In this document: in pieces, positions 8,306-17,529 of the stretch | How the letters are laid out: every line of letters starts with the position of its first letter | Numbering within the stretch: the first letter of the stretch is position 1 | The notes under the pieces: generated by a model | What the model was told of the DNA's origin: nothing | The model's database searches: none | What the model saw: the letters and a program-made list of their open reading frames with translations, nothing else | Assembly: GCF_003335585.1 (NCBI RefSeq) | Contig: NZ_QBFD01000029.1 | Location: forward strand, 188,625 to 252,624 | From: Sulfitobacter sp. DFL-14 | GTDB lineage: Bacteria > Pseudomonadota > Alphaproteobacteria > Rhodobacterales > Rhodobacteraceae | Reading direction: 5' to 3' | DNA: 64,000 nucleotides | Program-made: the position numbers and the translations under genes

Positions 8306-10267
8306 ATGTCCGATCTCCTCTCCGGTGCCCAGCCCAGCGGCAAGAACTATGATGCCTCCTCCATCCAGGTGCTGGAGGATATGGAACACGTGCGCCTGCG
8401 CCCCGGCATGTACATCGGCGGCAAGGACGACCGCGCGCTGCATCACATGGTGGCGGAGATCATGGACAACTCCATGGACGAGGCGGTTGCGGGCCATGCC
8501 ACCTGGATCGAGCTGGAGCTGCATGCAAACGGCCATGTGACCGTGCGCGACAACGGGCGCGGCATTCCCATCGGGATGCACCCCAAGGACCCGACCAAAT
8601 CGGCGCTGGAGATCATCTTTTGCACCCTGAACGCGGGCGGCAAATTCTCGGGCGACAGCTATGAGACATCGGGCGGTCTGCATGGGGTCGGTTCCTCGGT
8701 GGTGAATGCGCTGTCGGATCACCTGCGGGTCGAAGTTGCGCAGAACCGCGAACTTTACGCGATGGAGTTTTCGCGCGGGTTGCCGCAGGGCAAGCTGGAA
8801 AAGATCGGCGCCGCCCCCAACCGGCGCGGCACAGCGGTGACATTCCACCCCGATGCGGAAATCTTTGGCGCGCTGAAACTGCGTCCTGCCCGGCTGTTCG
8901 CCATGGCGCGGTCCAAGGCCTATCTGTTCTCGGGGGTCGAGATCCGCTGGAAATCCGCCCTGCCCGATGGCGACACGCCGATGGAGGCGAACTTTCACTT
9001 TCCCGGCGGGCTGTCGGACTATCTGAACGAGACGCTGGGCGGCTCCACCACCTATGCCGAGGCCCCCTTTGGCGGGATGGTCGATTTCAAGGAGAAATTC
9101 GGCACCCCCGGCAAGGTGGAATGGGCGATCAACTGGACGCCCTCGCGCGATGGCTTCATCCAGTCATACTGCAACACGATCCCGACGCCCGAAGGCGGCA
9201 CCCATGAGGCCGGGTTCTGGGCCGCGATCCTGAAGGGGATCAAGGCCTATGGCGAGCTGGTGGGCAACCGCAAGGCGGGCACGATCACCCGTGAGGACCT
9301 GATCACCGGCGGCTGCGCGCTGGTCAGCTGTTTCATCCGCGAACCGGAATTCGTGGGCCAGACCAAGGACCGGCTGGCCACCACCGAGGCGCAGCGCATG
9401 GTGGAGAACGCGGTGCGCGACCATTTCGACAACTGGCTGGCGGCGGATACCAAATCCGCCGGCGCGATCCTGGATTTCCTTGTGCTGCGGGCCGAGGAAC
9501 GCCTGCGCCGCCGTCAGGAAAAGGAAACCGCGCGCAAGACGGCGACGAAAAAGCTGCGCCTGCCCGGCAAGCTGACCGATTGCACCAGCAAAACCCGCGA
9601 GGGCACGGAGCTGTTCATTGTCGAGGGCGACTCGGCCGGCGGGTCCGGCAAGGGCGCGCGCAACCGCAACACCCAGGCGCTGCTGCCGCTCAAGGGCAAG
9701 ATCCTGAACGTGCTGGGGGCGGCCTCGGGCAAGCTGACGACCAATGCGGAAATCTCAGACCTCTGCGAGGCGCTGGGGGTCGGCATGGGGACGAAGTTCA
9801 ACCTGGACGATCTGCGCTATGACAAGATCATCATCATGACCGATGCGGATGTGGACGGCGCGCATATCGCGTCGCTGCTGATGACCTTCTTCTTTACCCA
9901 GATGCGGCCACTGATCGACAACGGGCATCTCTACCTCGCCTGCCCGCCGCTGTACCGGCTGACGCAGGGGGCCAAGCGGCTGTATGTGGCGGATGATATC
10001 GAGAAGAACCACTGGCTGGAGAAGGGTCTGGGCGGCAAGGGCAAGATCGACCTGCAACGCTTCAAGGGTCTGGGCGAGATGGACGCGAAGGATCTTAAAG
10101 AGACCACGATGGACCCGGCAACGCGGAAACTGATCCGGGTGACGGTGGACGAGGATATCCCGGGGGAGACCGGGGACCTGGTGGAGCGGCTGATGGGCAA
10201 GAAGCCGGAGCTGCGGTTCCAGTATATCCAGGAAAACGCGCGGTTTGTAGAGGAGTTGGATGTTTGA
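8306..10267 (+). CDS. parE: DNA topoisomerase IV subunit B
   Basis: ATPase subunit of topoisomerase IV, which decatenates daughter chromosomes with ParC. The 653 residues show the GHKL ATPase motifs (EIMDNSMDEA, DNGRGIPIGMHP, GGLHGVGSSVVNALS), a transducer domain, and the TOPRIM domain with EGDSAGG at about 441-447, PLKGKILNV and the acidic metal site TDADVDGAHI. It is too short for most GyrB proteins, and its features fit alphaproteobacterial ParE. The ATG at 8306 is preferred over an upstream GTG at 8270. parC is not in the window. Confidence 0.93.
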   Translation: MSDLLSGAQPSGKNYDASSIQVLEDMEHVRLRPGMYIGGKDDRALHHMVAEIMDNSMDEAVAGHATWIELELHANGHVTVRDNGRGIPIGMHPKDPTKSALEIIFCTLNAGGKFSGDSYETSGGLHGVGSSVVNALSDHLRVEVAQNRELYAMEFSRGLPQGKLEKIGAAPNRRGTAVTFHPDAEIFGALKLRPARLFAMARSKAYLFSGVEIRWKSALPDGDTPMEANFHFPGGLSDYLNETLGGSTTYAEAPFGGMVDFKEKFGTPGKVEWAINWTPSRDGFIQSYCNTIPTPEGGTHEAGFWAAILKGIKAYGELVGNRKAGTITREDLITGGCALVSCFIREPEFVGQTKDRLATTEAQRMVENAVRDHFDNWLAADTKSAGAILDFLVLRAEERLRRRQEKETARKTATKKLRLPGKLTDCTSKTREGTELFIVEGDSAGGSGKGARNRNTQALLPLKGKILNVLGAASGKLTTNAEISDLCEALGVGMGTKFNLDDLRYDKIIIMTDADVDGAHIASLLMTFFFTQMRPLIDNGHLYLACPPLYRLTQGAKRLYVADDIEKNHWLEKGLGGKGKIDLQRFKGLGEMDAKDLKETTMDPATRKLIRVTVDEDIPGETGDLVERLMGKKPELRFQYIQENARFVEELDV

Positions 10268-10983
10268 GGCTCGGAAGATTGCGCGTTACGAGTTCACCAT
10301 TACCTTTCTTCCTGAAAATTTTCGGTGTGATGTTCTCCCTTGCTCCGATGCTGTGGCGATCAGCTAAGAATATTCTGTCACTCGACAAAATTGCCCGATC
10401 TGAAGATGGCCTAGAGTTTTTTGCGCAGTTGTTTGCATGGGCCCTGTTGTTCGGGTATTTTGCCCAGAATTCGAGTTCCGCAGTTTTGCTTGAACAGATA
10501 TCAAGCTCTGAAGGTAAGCTCTCCAATTCGGTAGAATTCTTCGAGGCTGCGCAGAATCCGTTCTGGAGCGAGGTGCTCGTGCTCGTTCAGACGATTGTTG
10601 TGATGACGATCTGCTGGCCTGCAATTGAGCTATGGAAAAGAAAGGGTTCTCAGGACACAGACGCGAATCTCTACTGGTGTATACTCATCGGTCTAACTGC
10701 ACTCGGATATATTTTTTCGGCCACTTTATCTCTGGTCACGCTGGCATTTTGGCCCGATAGTTTTTCCGAAAGCATGGATACCTTACTGTCGATCTTGATC
10801 GCAATTGTTGCATTGGTCATCCTGTGGGTTAACTTGCGACGGATTGATCCGTTGCTACCTAAACCTTGGCTGGCCGCAGGATTGTTGATCATGCTTACTG
10901 CGCAAGTAGCAACTAGCTTTATTAAGGCATTTCTTCCGCTCCTTTTCCCCGACCTGTATGTGCTCCTGCTGTTGGAACCCTAA
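10264..10983 (+). CDS. Hypothetical multi-pass membrane protein, AT-rich
   Basis: Reading frame of up to 239 residues whose TTG start overlaps the parE stop; an ATG at 10330 (MFSLAPMLWRS) is an alternative giving 217 residues. Four to five hydrophobic segments are visible (for example LFAWALLFGYFAQ, IALVAL-type and MLTAQVATSFIKAFLPLLF). No family is recognised. The DNA is clearly AT-richer than its neighbours, with TTA, ATA and AAT codons common, suggesting recent acquisition or weak selection. No good ribosome site is seen for either start, so expression would rely on coupling to parE. Confidence 0.55.
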   Translation: MRLGRLRVTSSPLPFFLKIFGVMFSLAPMLWRSAKNILSLDKIARSEDGLEFFAQLFAWALLFGYFAQNSSSAVLLEQISSSEGKLSNSVEFFEAAQNPFWSEVLVLVQTIVVMTICWPAIELWKRKGSQDTDANLYWCILIGLTALGYIFSATLSLVTLAFWPDSFSESMDTLLSILIAIVALVILWVNLRRIDPLLPKPWLAAGLLIMLTAQVATSFIKAFLPLLFPDLYVLLLLEP

Positions 10984-11225
10984 AATCTGCAGGACATGCG
11001 CGGGCCAAAGCATGTAAAAGTTACCCTCAGCCATAGCGAGGCCGCTTGGTGCAATAGCACGGAACTTCAGCAAGAAACCGTAAGTGCTATCATCTCTGGG
11101 ATCGCACCACCGTCCTAGACGCACCCCACAAATAAGACCCCCACGCGCGCGCAGGGGGTCCACTCATCTCACGTCAACCGGCTTCTCGCAGCTTTCACTG
11201 CACCCCGATGCTGCCGCATCCCTGC
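10984..11225. other. Gene-free spacer before the 148-bp repeat array
   Basis: No supported gene. The segment keeps the lower GC of the preceding gene and then returns to high GC. A hairpin with GACCCCC and GGGGGTC arms around a GC-rich loop (about 11137-11160) could be a transcription stop but lacks a clear T tract. Together with the following array and the stretch to 11982 it makes almost 1 kb without genes. Confidence 0.6.
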
Positions 11226-11788
11226 GGCCTACGGACCGAGGTCGGGCGCGGGTCTCATACTGGGGTCTGCCGTAGGGTGCGTGCTCTGCACGCACCGCAG
11301 CCTCACCGACCGTATCGGTGCGTGCAAAGCACGCACCCTACAAGGTTTCTGTCCCCTTGACCTTTCGCGAGACGGCCTTCGGCCCGAGGTCGGGCGCGGG
11401 TTTCATGTTGGGGTCTGCCGTAGGGTGCGTGCTCTGCGCGCACCGCAGCCTCGCCGACCGTACCGGTGCGTGCAGAGCACGCACCCTACAAGGTTTCTGT
11501 CCCCTTGACCTTTCGCGAGACGGCCTTCAGCCCGAGGTCGGGCGCGGGTTTCATGTTGGGGTCTGCCGTAGGGTGCGTGCTCTGCACGCACCGCAGCCTC
11601 CCCGACCGTATCGGTGCGTGCAAAGCACGCACCCTACAAGGTTTCTGTCCCCTTGACCTTTCGCGAGACGGCCTTCGGCCCGAGGTCGGGCGCGGGTCTC
11701 ATATTGGGGACTGCCGTAGGGTGCGTGCTCTGCACGCACCGCAGCCTCACCGACATCATCGGTGCGCGCCGAGCGCGCACCCTGCGGG
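11226..11788. repeat. Tandem array of four 148-bp units, each with a 26-bp-stem hairpin
   Basis: The string GTAGGGTGCGTGCTCTGC begins at 11272, 11420, 11568 and (slightly diverged after it) 11716, exactly 148 bp apart. Each unit has an inverted repeat with 26-nt arms beginning GTAGGGT and ending ACCCTAC, an 18-nt loop (first copy 11272-11341), and a 78-nt spacer containing CTTGACCTTTCGCGAGACGG. The first three copies are nearly identical; the fourth has a decayed right arm. Short open frames across the array are by-products of the repeat. The palindrome ends match a separate hairpin at 39451-39504, so this is a REP-like family. Confidence 0.9.
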
Positions 11789-11982
11789 CTGATCATTCAT
11801 CGGTTGGCCCGGCAAACCACTTGCCAAATGGCCCTTGCACCCCCACCTTGTCCCTACAGGCCCGCGCAATCCGCGCTGCCTGTTGCCTCACCGGAAAAGC
11901 CGCGCGCGCGCCGCGCCCCTGCCCCCTGAGCATCGACCCGATGGGCTTTGCCGTTCGGGAACCCGATCAGAGGAATACCGCC
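11789..11982. other. Gene-free segment between the repeat array and the small basic gene
   Basis: No supported gene. It is Pro/Ala-coding-like in several frames but without a ribosome site. It contains the upstream region and AGAGGAA ribosome site (11969-11975) of the following small gene; no clear promoter is seen. Confidence 0.5.
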
Positions 11983-12111
11983 ATGTCCAAGGAAAAGAAC
12001 AAGGGCAACAAGGAAGCCAAGAAACCCAAGAAGGAAAAGGTCAAGGTGCTGGCCACCGCCAACAGCGGCATGAAGGACGGCACCGTGATCGCGGGCAAGA
12101 AGGTCAAGTAA
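11983..12111 (+). CDS. Lysine-rich small protein (42 aa), conserved in Rhodobacterales
   Basis: The ATG is seven bases after AGAGGAA. The protein begins MSKEKNKGNKEAKKPKKEK and ends AGKKVK; about one residue in three is lysine, and there is no hydrophobic segment. From memory, very similar short KGNKEAKKPKK proteins are common in alphaproteobacteria with no assigned function. The charge suggests nucleic-acid or ribosome association, which is inference. It is monocistronic as far as can be seen. Confidence 0.7.
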   Translation: MSKEKNKGNKEAKKPKKEKVKVLATANSGMKDGTVIAGKKVK

Positions 12112-12196
12112 CCCCGTCGCGGCGCGGGCCCCTGCCGGGGCTTGCGCCCACGCGCAGCACGCCTAGGATCGGGGCACAATATGCCCCGGAGGCCCC

Positions 12197-12598
12197 ATGA
12201 CACCGCAAGCCGCGCAAGACATCCTTGAAAACGCCTTTGCCCCCTGGGTGCGCGCGTTGCAGCCGACCATTACCGAAATCGGGGTGGAGCGTACCATCCT
12301 GACCATGCCGATCAGCACGGAGATCATCCGCGTCGGCGGCATCGTCTCGGGCCAGGCGTTGGCGGCGCTGGCGGATACAGCCATGGTCTTTGCCTGTTTC
12401 GGCCATCTGGATGCGCCCGAACCGGTGGGCACCGTGACGCTGGATACGCAATTCCTGCGCCCCGCCAGCGGCGACAGCATCCGCGCCGAGGCGGAGGTGA
12501 CCCGCGCGGGCAAATCCATGCTTTTCGCCCGCTGCACCCTGATCGCGGAACCCTCGGGCAAGCCGGTGGCGCTGGCCACCGCGACATTCGCGCGCTGA
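12197..12598 (+). CDS. PaaI-family hotdog thioesterase
   Basis: Protein of 133 residues with the single-hotdog pattern of PaaI-type acyl-CoA thioesterases: IVSGQALAALADTAMVFAC forms the central helix with the catalytic acidic residue, followed by TVTLDTQFLRPASGD. These enzymes hydrolyse acyl- or arylacyl-CoA to recycle CoA. The ATG follows CCGGAGG. It lies in a run of independent short genes, and the substrate is not inferable. Confidence 0.85.
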   Translation: MTPQAAQDILENAFAPWVRALQPTITEIGVERTILTMPISTEIIRVGGIVSGQALAALADTAMVFACFGHLDAPEPVGTVTLDTQFLRPASGDSIRAEAEVTRAGKSMLFARCTLIAEPSGKPVALATATFAR

Positions 12599-12647
12599 GG
12601 CGCATTCTCCGCTTGATCCCGGCCCCGCGCCACGCCTTACTGCGCCC

Positions 12648-13325
12648 ATGATCCGCGTCTTTCTCATCCTGTTGCTACTGGCCTCCTGCGGGCGACCGCT
12701 GACGGTGAACGAACGGGCCTTCCTCGACGGTATCCACGGCGACACGCTGGACATGAACGCGGTGCGCCTGCACAACGGATCGCCCACGCGCGCGGTGACC
12801 TTTCGCCGCAAGCCGCGCCCGCGCACCACCTGCCGCGAGCTGATCCTGCCCCCCGCAAGGGATGAGATCGTGACGACAAAGCCCGCCGCCGTCGCCCTTT
12901 TCAACACGATCCTGTTCGACAAGGACTGGTATCTTGAGGATTACCTGCCCGAATACCCCGATGCTATCGGGCTGGTGGCGGGGATGCTGCTGGCGCATGA
13001 GCTGACCCATATCTGGCAGTGGCAGAACCGGGCAAGCACCGGCTATTCGCCGCTGCGCGCCGCGTCGGAACATACGGTCAGCGACGATCCCTATCTGTTC
13101 GAGATCGACACGCCCCGCAAGTTCGGCGAATTCGGCTATGAACAGCAGGGCTCCATCGTGGAGGAATTTGTCTGCTGCCGTGCGCTGGCCCCGCAGGCGC
13201 CGCGCACCAAGCGGCTGCATGCGCTGATCTCGCAGGTGATGCCGGTGGCCCCGCTGCCCGCGCGGCCGCAATCGGACGTGCGCCTGCCCTGGGACGGGGT
13301 CCAGATCAAGGGCATCTGCGGTTAG
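12648..13325 (+). CDS. Putative lipoprotein with HELTH metallopeptidase-like motif
   Basis: Protein of 225 residues. The N-terminus MIRVFLILLLLASCGR is a lipoprotein signal with Cys14. Residues 117-121 read HELTH within LLAHELTHIWQWQN, the HExxH zinc-binding form, and Glu172/Glu173 in SIVEEFVCC could be the third ligand as in gluzincins. The motif resembles DUF4157-type HELTHVVQQ, but the rest is unlike any family I recognise. It is expected to be anchored in the outer membrane facing the periplasm. It is convergent with the cytochrome gene, stops overlapping by 4 bp. Activity is unproven. Confidence 0.75.
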   Translation: MIRVFLILLLLASCGRPLTVNERAFLDGIHGDTLDMNAVRLHNGSPTRAVTFRRKPRPRTTCRELILPPARDEIVTTKPAAVALFNTILFDKDWYLEDYLPEYPDAIGLVAGMLLAHELTHIWQWQNRASTGYSPLRAASEHTVSDDPYLFEIDTPRKFGEFGYEQQGSIVEEFVCCRALAPQAPRTKRLHALISQVMPVAPLPARPQSDVRLPWDGVQIKGICG

Positions 13326-13732
13326 CGCTGGATGCTTTCCAGATAGGCCAGAAGTGCCGCAAGCGCGCGGGGTGTCGGGGTCATCACGCCGTCCACCTCC
13401 ACCGGCACCAGATCATCCGCCATGGCCCCGCCGAACTGCGGCATGACCCGGGCGAGATGGCCCTGTTCGGGATCGCCATAGATATAGCTGAGCGCCCGCG
13501 CCCGGGGAAAGCTGCCGCCGCTTGTCCGCGTCAGCATCGTCAGGTCGGCTGGTTGCGGGTTCAGGCCCGCCGCCAGCGGCCCGTCACCCCGCCCCGTCGC
13601 ACCGTGGCAAGAGGTGCAATTGGCCGCATAGAAGGCCGCACCGTCACCGGCGGTGGGCATCTCCTGCGGGGTGCAGGCCGCAGCGGTGCAGAGCAGGCCA
13701 AGCAGGGACAGGGTTTTGATCGGGCTGGGCAT
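13322..13732 (-). CDS. Monohaem cytochrome c, predicted lipoprotein
   Basis: Protein of 136 residues. A lipoprotein signal ends at Cys20 (LCTAAAC), followed by one class I cytochrome c domain with the haem site CTSCH at 39-43 and a plausible distal Met in ARVMPQFGG. It is therefore a membrane-tethered periplasmic electron carrier. The second of two adjacent ATGs (13732) is chosen because GGAGA then has a normal spacing. Partner oxidase or dehydrogenase unknown; the next gene upstream is a soluble dehydrogenase with no obvious link. Confidence 0.87.
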   Translation of the reverse strand: MPSPIKTLSLLGLLCTAAACTPQEMPTAGDGAAFYAANCTSCHGATGRGDGPLAAGLNPQPADLTMLTRTSGGSFPRARALSYIYGDPEQGHLARVMPQFGGAMADDLVPVEVDGVMTPTPRALAALLAYLESIQR

Positions 13733-13820
13733 CATTGTTCTCCGGTTGGATTGAAGGTCATCTTGCGCCACCCATAGCGCGCCGCCATGATGCAGATCAA
13801 ACTGCAGCGGCGGAATGGCC

Positions 13821-14804
13821 TCAGGGCATATCCGCAAGCGCCTGAATGCGCGACCAGACCGCATCCTCGACCGCGACCGGATCGGCGGGCTTTTTGCCCT
13901 GTCCGGGCATCCGTGCGCCTTCATCCGCCGATGCCGCCTGCGCCAGGGCGGCCAGCCGCGCCCCGAATTCGGGCGATGCCGACGGGTCGATCACGATGTA
14001 ATACTGGCCCAGGTCATGTGGCGGCCCCTCGGGTGCCTTGAGCGGCTTCACATCCTGCGACAGCGCGCCGCCGGTCATGCCCGCCGCCAGAATCTCTGCC
14101 ATCAGGCCAAAGCCCCAGCCCTTGTAGCCGCCCAGGGAGATCAGCGACCCCTCCAGCGCTTCCTCCGGGTCGGTGGTGGGGTTGCCCCTGGCATCCACCG
14201 CCCAGCCTTCGGGAATGGTCTCGCCCGCCGCCCTGGCCATGGTGATCTTGCCCAGGGCGACCGTGGTGGTGGATTGGTCGAACTGCATGGCGATCCCGCC
14301 CTGCCCGTCGGGCACCGAAAAGGCAATCGGGTTGGTCCCGATCACCCGCGTCCTGCCCCCCGGTGCGGCCACGATGGGCGAGGCATTGGTAAAGCCCAGA
14401 CCGATCAGCCCTGCCCGCGCGATCTGTTCCGTGAAATATCCCAGCGATGTGCAGGTATGCGCATGGGCAACCGCCAGCGTGGCGATGCCGTATTGGCGCG
14501 CCGCGTCCAACGCCACGGTCAGCCCATAGGCAAAGGCCGGCTGGGCAAAGCCGAAGCGTGCGTCCACATGCACCACGGCAGCGCGGGCCATGGTCACGCC
14601 GGGGGTCACATCCCCCTTGACCCGGCCCGTCATCAGCTGCTGGCAGTAGCTTTCCACATAGTAGAGACCGCAGATCCTGTTGCCCACCGATTCCGCCGCC
14701 GCGACCGCACGGGCCACCTCGGCGGCGGCAAAGGAATCGGCACCGTGACCCATCAGGGCGGCCTGAACCGTCTCGGCGATGTCTCTCAGGGCCACCTCGG
14801 GCAT
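13821..14804 (-). CDS. Ldh/MDH-family NAD(P)-dependent 2-hydroxyacid dehydrogenase
   Basis: Protein of 327 residues of the malate/L-lactate dehydrogenase family (YlbC, YiaK, ComC-like), which has its own fold unrelated to classical LDH. Conserved blocks are NPIAFSVPDG, the Gly-rich GGYKGWGFGLMAEIL, and the N-terminal helix. Members act on malate, ureidoglycolate, sulfolactate, 2,3-diketogulonate or delta-1-piperideine-2-carboxylate. The context does not say which. The start at 14804 has GAGGA seven bases upstream. Confidence 0.85.
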   Translation of the reverse strand: MPEVALRDIAETVQAALMGHGADSFAAAEVARAVAAAESVGNRICGLYYVESYCQQLMTGRVKGDVTPGVTMARAAVVHVDARFGFAQPAFAYGLTVALDAARQYGIATLAVAHAHTCTSLGYFTEQIARAGLIGLGFTNASPIVAAPGGRTRVIGTNPIAFSVPDGQGGIAMQFDQSTTTVALGKITMARAAGETIPEGWAVDARGNPTTDPEEALEGSLISLGGYKGWGFGLMAEILAAGMTGGALSQDVKPLKAPEGPPHDLGQYYIVIDPSASPEFGARLAALAQAASADEGARMPGQGKKPADPVAVEDAVWSRIQALADMP

Positions 14805-14895
14805 CTGTCGTTCCTCTGGTTCGGAACCACCACTGTGTCCCCGGCACCAAAGGAGCGTCAAGCGCGATGATCCCGGGTGGCGGGTTGGCGCGGGT

Positions 14896-15579
14896 TCAGA
14901 CCGGAACCAGACGGCCCGCGTCCAGCCGGATCTGGCGATCCATCCGCCCGGCAAGTTCGAGGTTATGGGTGGCAATCAGCGCCGCCAGACCGGTGCTGCG
15001 CACCAGCGCCATCAGCGTGCCGAAGACCTGATCCGAGGTCGCGGGATCAAGGTTGCCGGTGGGTTCATCCGCCAGCAGCAGGCGCGGCGCATTGGCCAGC
15101 GCACGGCAAAAGGCCACGCGCTGCTGTTCGCCCCCGGACAGCGCTGCCGGGCGATGGTCTGCGCGCCCCTCGATGCCCACCTGCAGCAGCAATTCGCGCG
15201 CCCGCGCCTCGGCCGCTGAGCGGCCCGTGCCCCCGGCAAGCTGCGGCAGCACGATGTTTTCCAGCGCGGTGAATTCCGGCAACAGATGGTGGAACTGATA
15301 GATGAAGCCCACGTCCGCGCGGCGCACCGCGGTGCGGCGGCGATCGCCCAGACCGGTCATGTCCTCGCCCCCGATGCCGACCTTGCCGGCATCGGGCGTG
15401 TCCAGCAGCCCCGCGATATGCAGCAACGTGGATTTGCCCGCCCCGGACGGGGCAACCAGCGCCACCACCTCGCCCGGGGCAACCTGCAGGTCGATGCCAC
15501 GCAACACCTTGACTTCATTGGGCGCACCGGGGTTGTAGGATTTGGTGATGCCTTGCAGATCGAGGGCCGGATCATTCAT
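14896..15579 (-). CDS. lolD: LolD, ATPase of the lipoprotein-releasing ABC transporter
   Basis: ABC ATPase of 227 residues in the MacB/LolD/FtsE branch: Walker [11 protein letters not shown]-loop [11 protein letters not shown] (a LolD-typical sequence), signature [15 protein letters not shown], Walker [13 protein letters not shown] and the H-loop THN. With LolC/E it extracts outer-membrane lipoproteins from the inner membrane to LolA. Its start overlaps the permease gene by 8 bp, confirming the operon. Several predicted lipoproteins in this window would be its clients. Confidence 0.92.
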   Translation of the reverse strand: MNDPALDLQGITKSYNPGAPNEVKVLRGIDLQVAPGEVVALVAPSGAGKSTLLHIAGLLDTPDAGKVGIGGEDMTGLGDRRRTAVRRADVGFIYQFHHLLPEFTALENIVLPQLAGGTGRSAAEARARELLLQVGIEGRADHRPAALSGGEQQRVAFCRALANAPRLLLADEPTGNLDPATSDQVFGTLMALVRSTGLAALIATHNLELAGRMDRQIRLDAGRLVPV

Positions 15580-16861
15580 AGCGCAATGCCTCTACCGGGT
15601 TCATCCGCGCGGCACGGCGCGCGGGAAAGATCGTGACGATAAAGGACAGGCCCAGCGACAGCCCCACCGCGGAAAGCACATCGCCCATCTGCAGCTTGGC
15701 CGGCAGGAAATAGATCCCCCGGATCGAAGGATCCCAGGCGGTGCCGCCGGACAGATAGTTCACCGCCGCAAAGATCTGATCGACATAAAGCGCAAAGAGG
15801 CACCCCAGGATCACCCCCATGGCGGTGCCGATGATTCCGGTGAAGGCCCCGCAGATGAAGAAGACCCGCAGCACCGACCCCTCGGTCAGGCCCATGGTGC
15901 GCAGGATGCCGATGTCGCGGCCCTTGTTCTTGACCAGCATGATCAGGCCGGAGACGATGTTCATTGCCGCGATCAACACCAGCACGCTGAGGATCACGAA
16001 CATCACCCGGTCCTCGATGTCCAGCGCGTTCAGGAAAGAGCCCGAGGCATCGCGCCAGGTCCAGACCTGGGCCCGGTCTCCCGCCGCCTCCAGCAACGGA
16101 ATGGCCATCTTGTCCACCGCTTCGGGGTCTTCAACCATCACTTCAAGTTCGTCTGCCAACCCCTCGCGATTAAAGAAGGATTGCGCCTCTGCCAGGGGCA
16201 GGTAAGCACGGGTGCGGTCGATGTCGTACCGCCCCGCTTCGAAAACATAGACAACCTCATAGGCGTTGACGCGCGGGCTGGTGCCAAAGGCCGTCTTGAC
16301 CCCGTTGGGTGAGATCAGCTTGATCGTGTCGCCCACATCCACACCCAGCGTGCGGGCCACGCCGACGCCGATGGCGATGCCTTCGTCGAAGCGATCAATG
16401 TCCCCCCGCGCATGTTCCGAATGGGCGATGCGCGGGATCGTCTTGAGATCCTCTGCCGCAATGCCAAAGACTTCGACGCCCGCGTTGGACTGCCCCTTGT
16501 TGGCCATCACCTGCTGGCGCACCAGCGGCGCGGCGCGGGTCACGCCGGGCACTTTGGCCACTGCCGCAGCCATTTCGGCGTAATTTGATATGCTGCGGTC
16601 GATCTGCCCGTTCTGGGCCACTTCACCCAGCTGGTAGATGGTCACATGGGCATTCGCCCCCAGGATCGTATCCACGAATTCCGCCCGAAAACCGGAGCGC
16701 ACGGACAGTGTGGCGATCAGGGCAAAGACCGCCAGGGTGATGCCGATCAGGCTGATCCATGTCATCACGCTGACGCCGCCTTCGGCGCGGCGCGCGCGCA
16801 GATAACGCCAGGCGATCATCCATTCGAACGGGGCAAAGGGGGCGGTGCTGTTTTGCGCCAT
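15572..16861 (-). CDS. lolC: LolC/LolE-type lipoprotein-releasing permease
   Basis: Protein of 429 residues with one N-terminal membrane helix, a large periplasmic domain (about 60-280) and three C-terminal helices, ending [17 protein letters not shown] as in all LolC/E and FtsX-like permeases. ATG at 16861 has AGGAG upstream. Alphaproteobacteria often encode a single LolC/E-type permease (homodimer) rather than separate LolC and LolE; only one copy is seen here. Cytoplasmic membrane. Confidence 0.92.
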   Translation of the reverse strand: MAQNSTAPFAPFEWMIAWRYLRARRAEGGVSVMTWISLIGITLAVFALIATLSVRSGFRAEFVDTILGANAHVTIYQLGEVAQNGQIDRSISNYAEMAAAVAKVPGVTRAAPLVRQQVMANKGQSNAGVEVFGIAAEDLKTIPRIAHSEHARGDIDRFDEGIAIGVGVARTLGVDVGDTIKLISPNGVKTAFGTSPRVNAYEVVYVFEAGRYDIDRTRAYLPLAEAQSFFNREGLADELEVMVEDPEAVDKMAIPLLEAAGDRAQVWTWRDASGSFLNALDIEDRVMFVILSVLVLIAAMNIVSGLIMLVKNKGRDIGILRTMGLTEGSVLRVFFICGAFTGIIGTAMGVILGCLFALYVDQIFAAVNYLSGGTAWDPSIRGIYFLPAKLQMGDVLSAVGLSLGLSFIVTIFPARRAARMNPVEALRYE

Positions 16862-16908
16862 GGGGGCTCCTGAGATTTGGCGCAAACTGGGCTTTCGGAC
16901 CGGCAGGG

Positions 16909-17403
16909 TCAAGCGCCCATTCTGCGGCGAAACGGCCAGGCCAGAAGGCGCAGCACGGCCCCCAGCGCAACACTGCCGATCAGGAAACCGATCAGGGCAA
17001 AGCTGAGGCCCGCGAAATGGATCGGCACGGCCGGTTGATAGGCGGCCCAGGCCGCCCGGGCGATCTGGCGATCGGTCAGCCGGGCCGCATGATAGGCCCG
17101 CATGAAGGGCCCCTGCCCCTCGACTTCCGCCAGATCCGCGCGCAACCTGTCATAGCGCTGAAAGGTCGCCGTCATATCCGCGCGCCTGCGCTCCAGGAAC
17201 GCGGTGCCCTGCATCTGCGCCAGCGCCTGATCCCGCGAAAGGCCAACGGCGCGCGCGGATGCGTCGAAATCCGCAACCACTTCGGCCAGCGCATCCACCG
17301 CACCGCCCAGACGCTGGGCATATTGCTGGGAAAACTCGGGGAACTGCGAAGTGACCACCGCCCCGGCAAGCCCGCCCGCAAGCGTCAACGCCCGCAGTAT
17401 CAT
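16909..17403 (-). CDS. DUF2937-family protein
   Basis: Protein of 164 residues with an N-terminal hydrophobic segment (LTLAGGLAGAVVTSQFPEF), a central coiled helical region (AEVVADFDASARAVGL, then RYDRLRADLAEVEG) and a C-terminal membrane helix before RRRMGA. The pattern matches DUF2937, of unknown function. The ATG at 17403 is preferred over a GTG at 17433; neither has a strong ribosome site. It lies 47 bp upstream of lolC and may be in the same transcript. Confidence 0.8.
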   Translation of the reverse strand: MILRALTLAGGLAGAVVTSQFPEFSQQYAQRLGGAVDALAEVVADFDASARAVGLSRDQALAQMQGTAFLERRRADMTATFQRYDRLRADLAEVEGQGPFMRAYHAARLTDRQIARAAWAAYQPAVPIHFAGLSFALIGFLIGSVALGAVLRLLAWPFRRRMGA

Positions 17404-17529
17404 GGCAAAACCGGCACGGCGGGCACCGGGCACCGCTGCACCATGCCCGTCATTCTGACACCGATGAACATCCGGCCTGCTCCCTTTTTTCGAGCAACCC
17501 TACATCCCGGCCAATCGCCCGTCCAATGC

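Noticed and set aside
11226-11788. CRISPR-like array
   Set aside because: Units are 148 bp with conserved spacers rather than short repeats with unique spacers, and no cas gene is present.
11281-11792. Several overlapping open frames of 60-112 codons across the repeat array on both strands
   Set aside because: They arise from the 148-bp repeat (148 is not a multiple of three, so the same DNA is read in shifting frames), have no ribosome sites and encode low-complexity Arg/Ala/Pro sequence.
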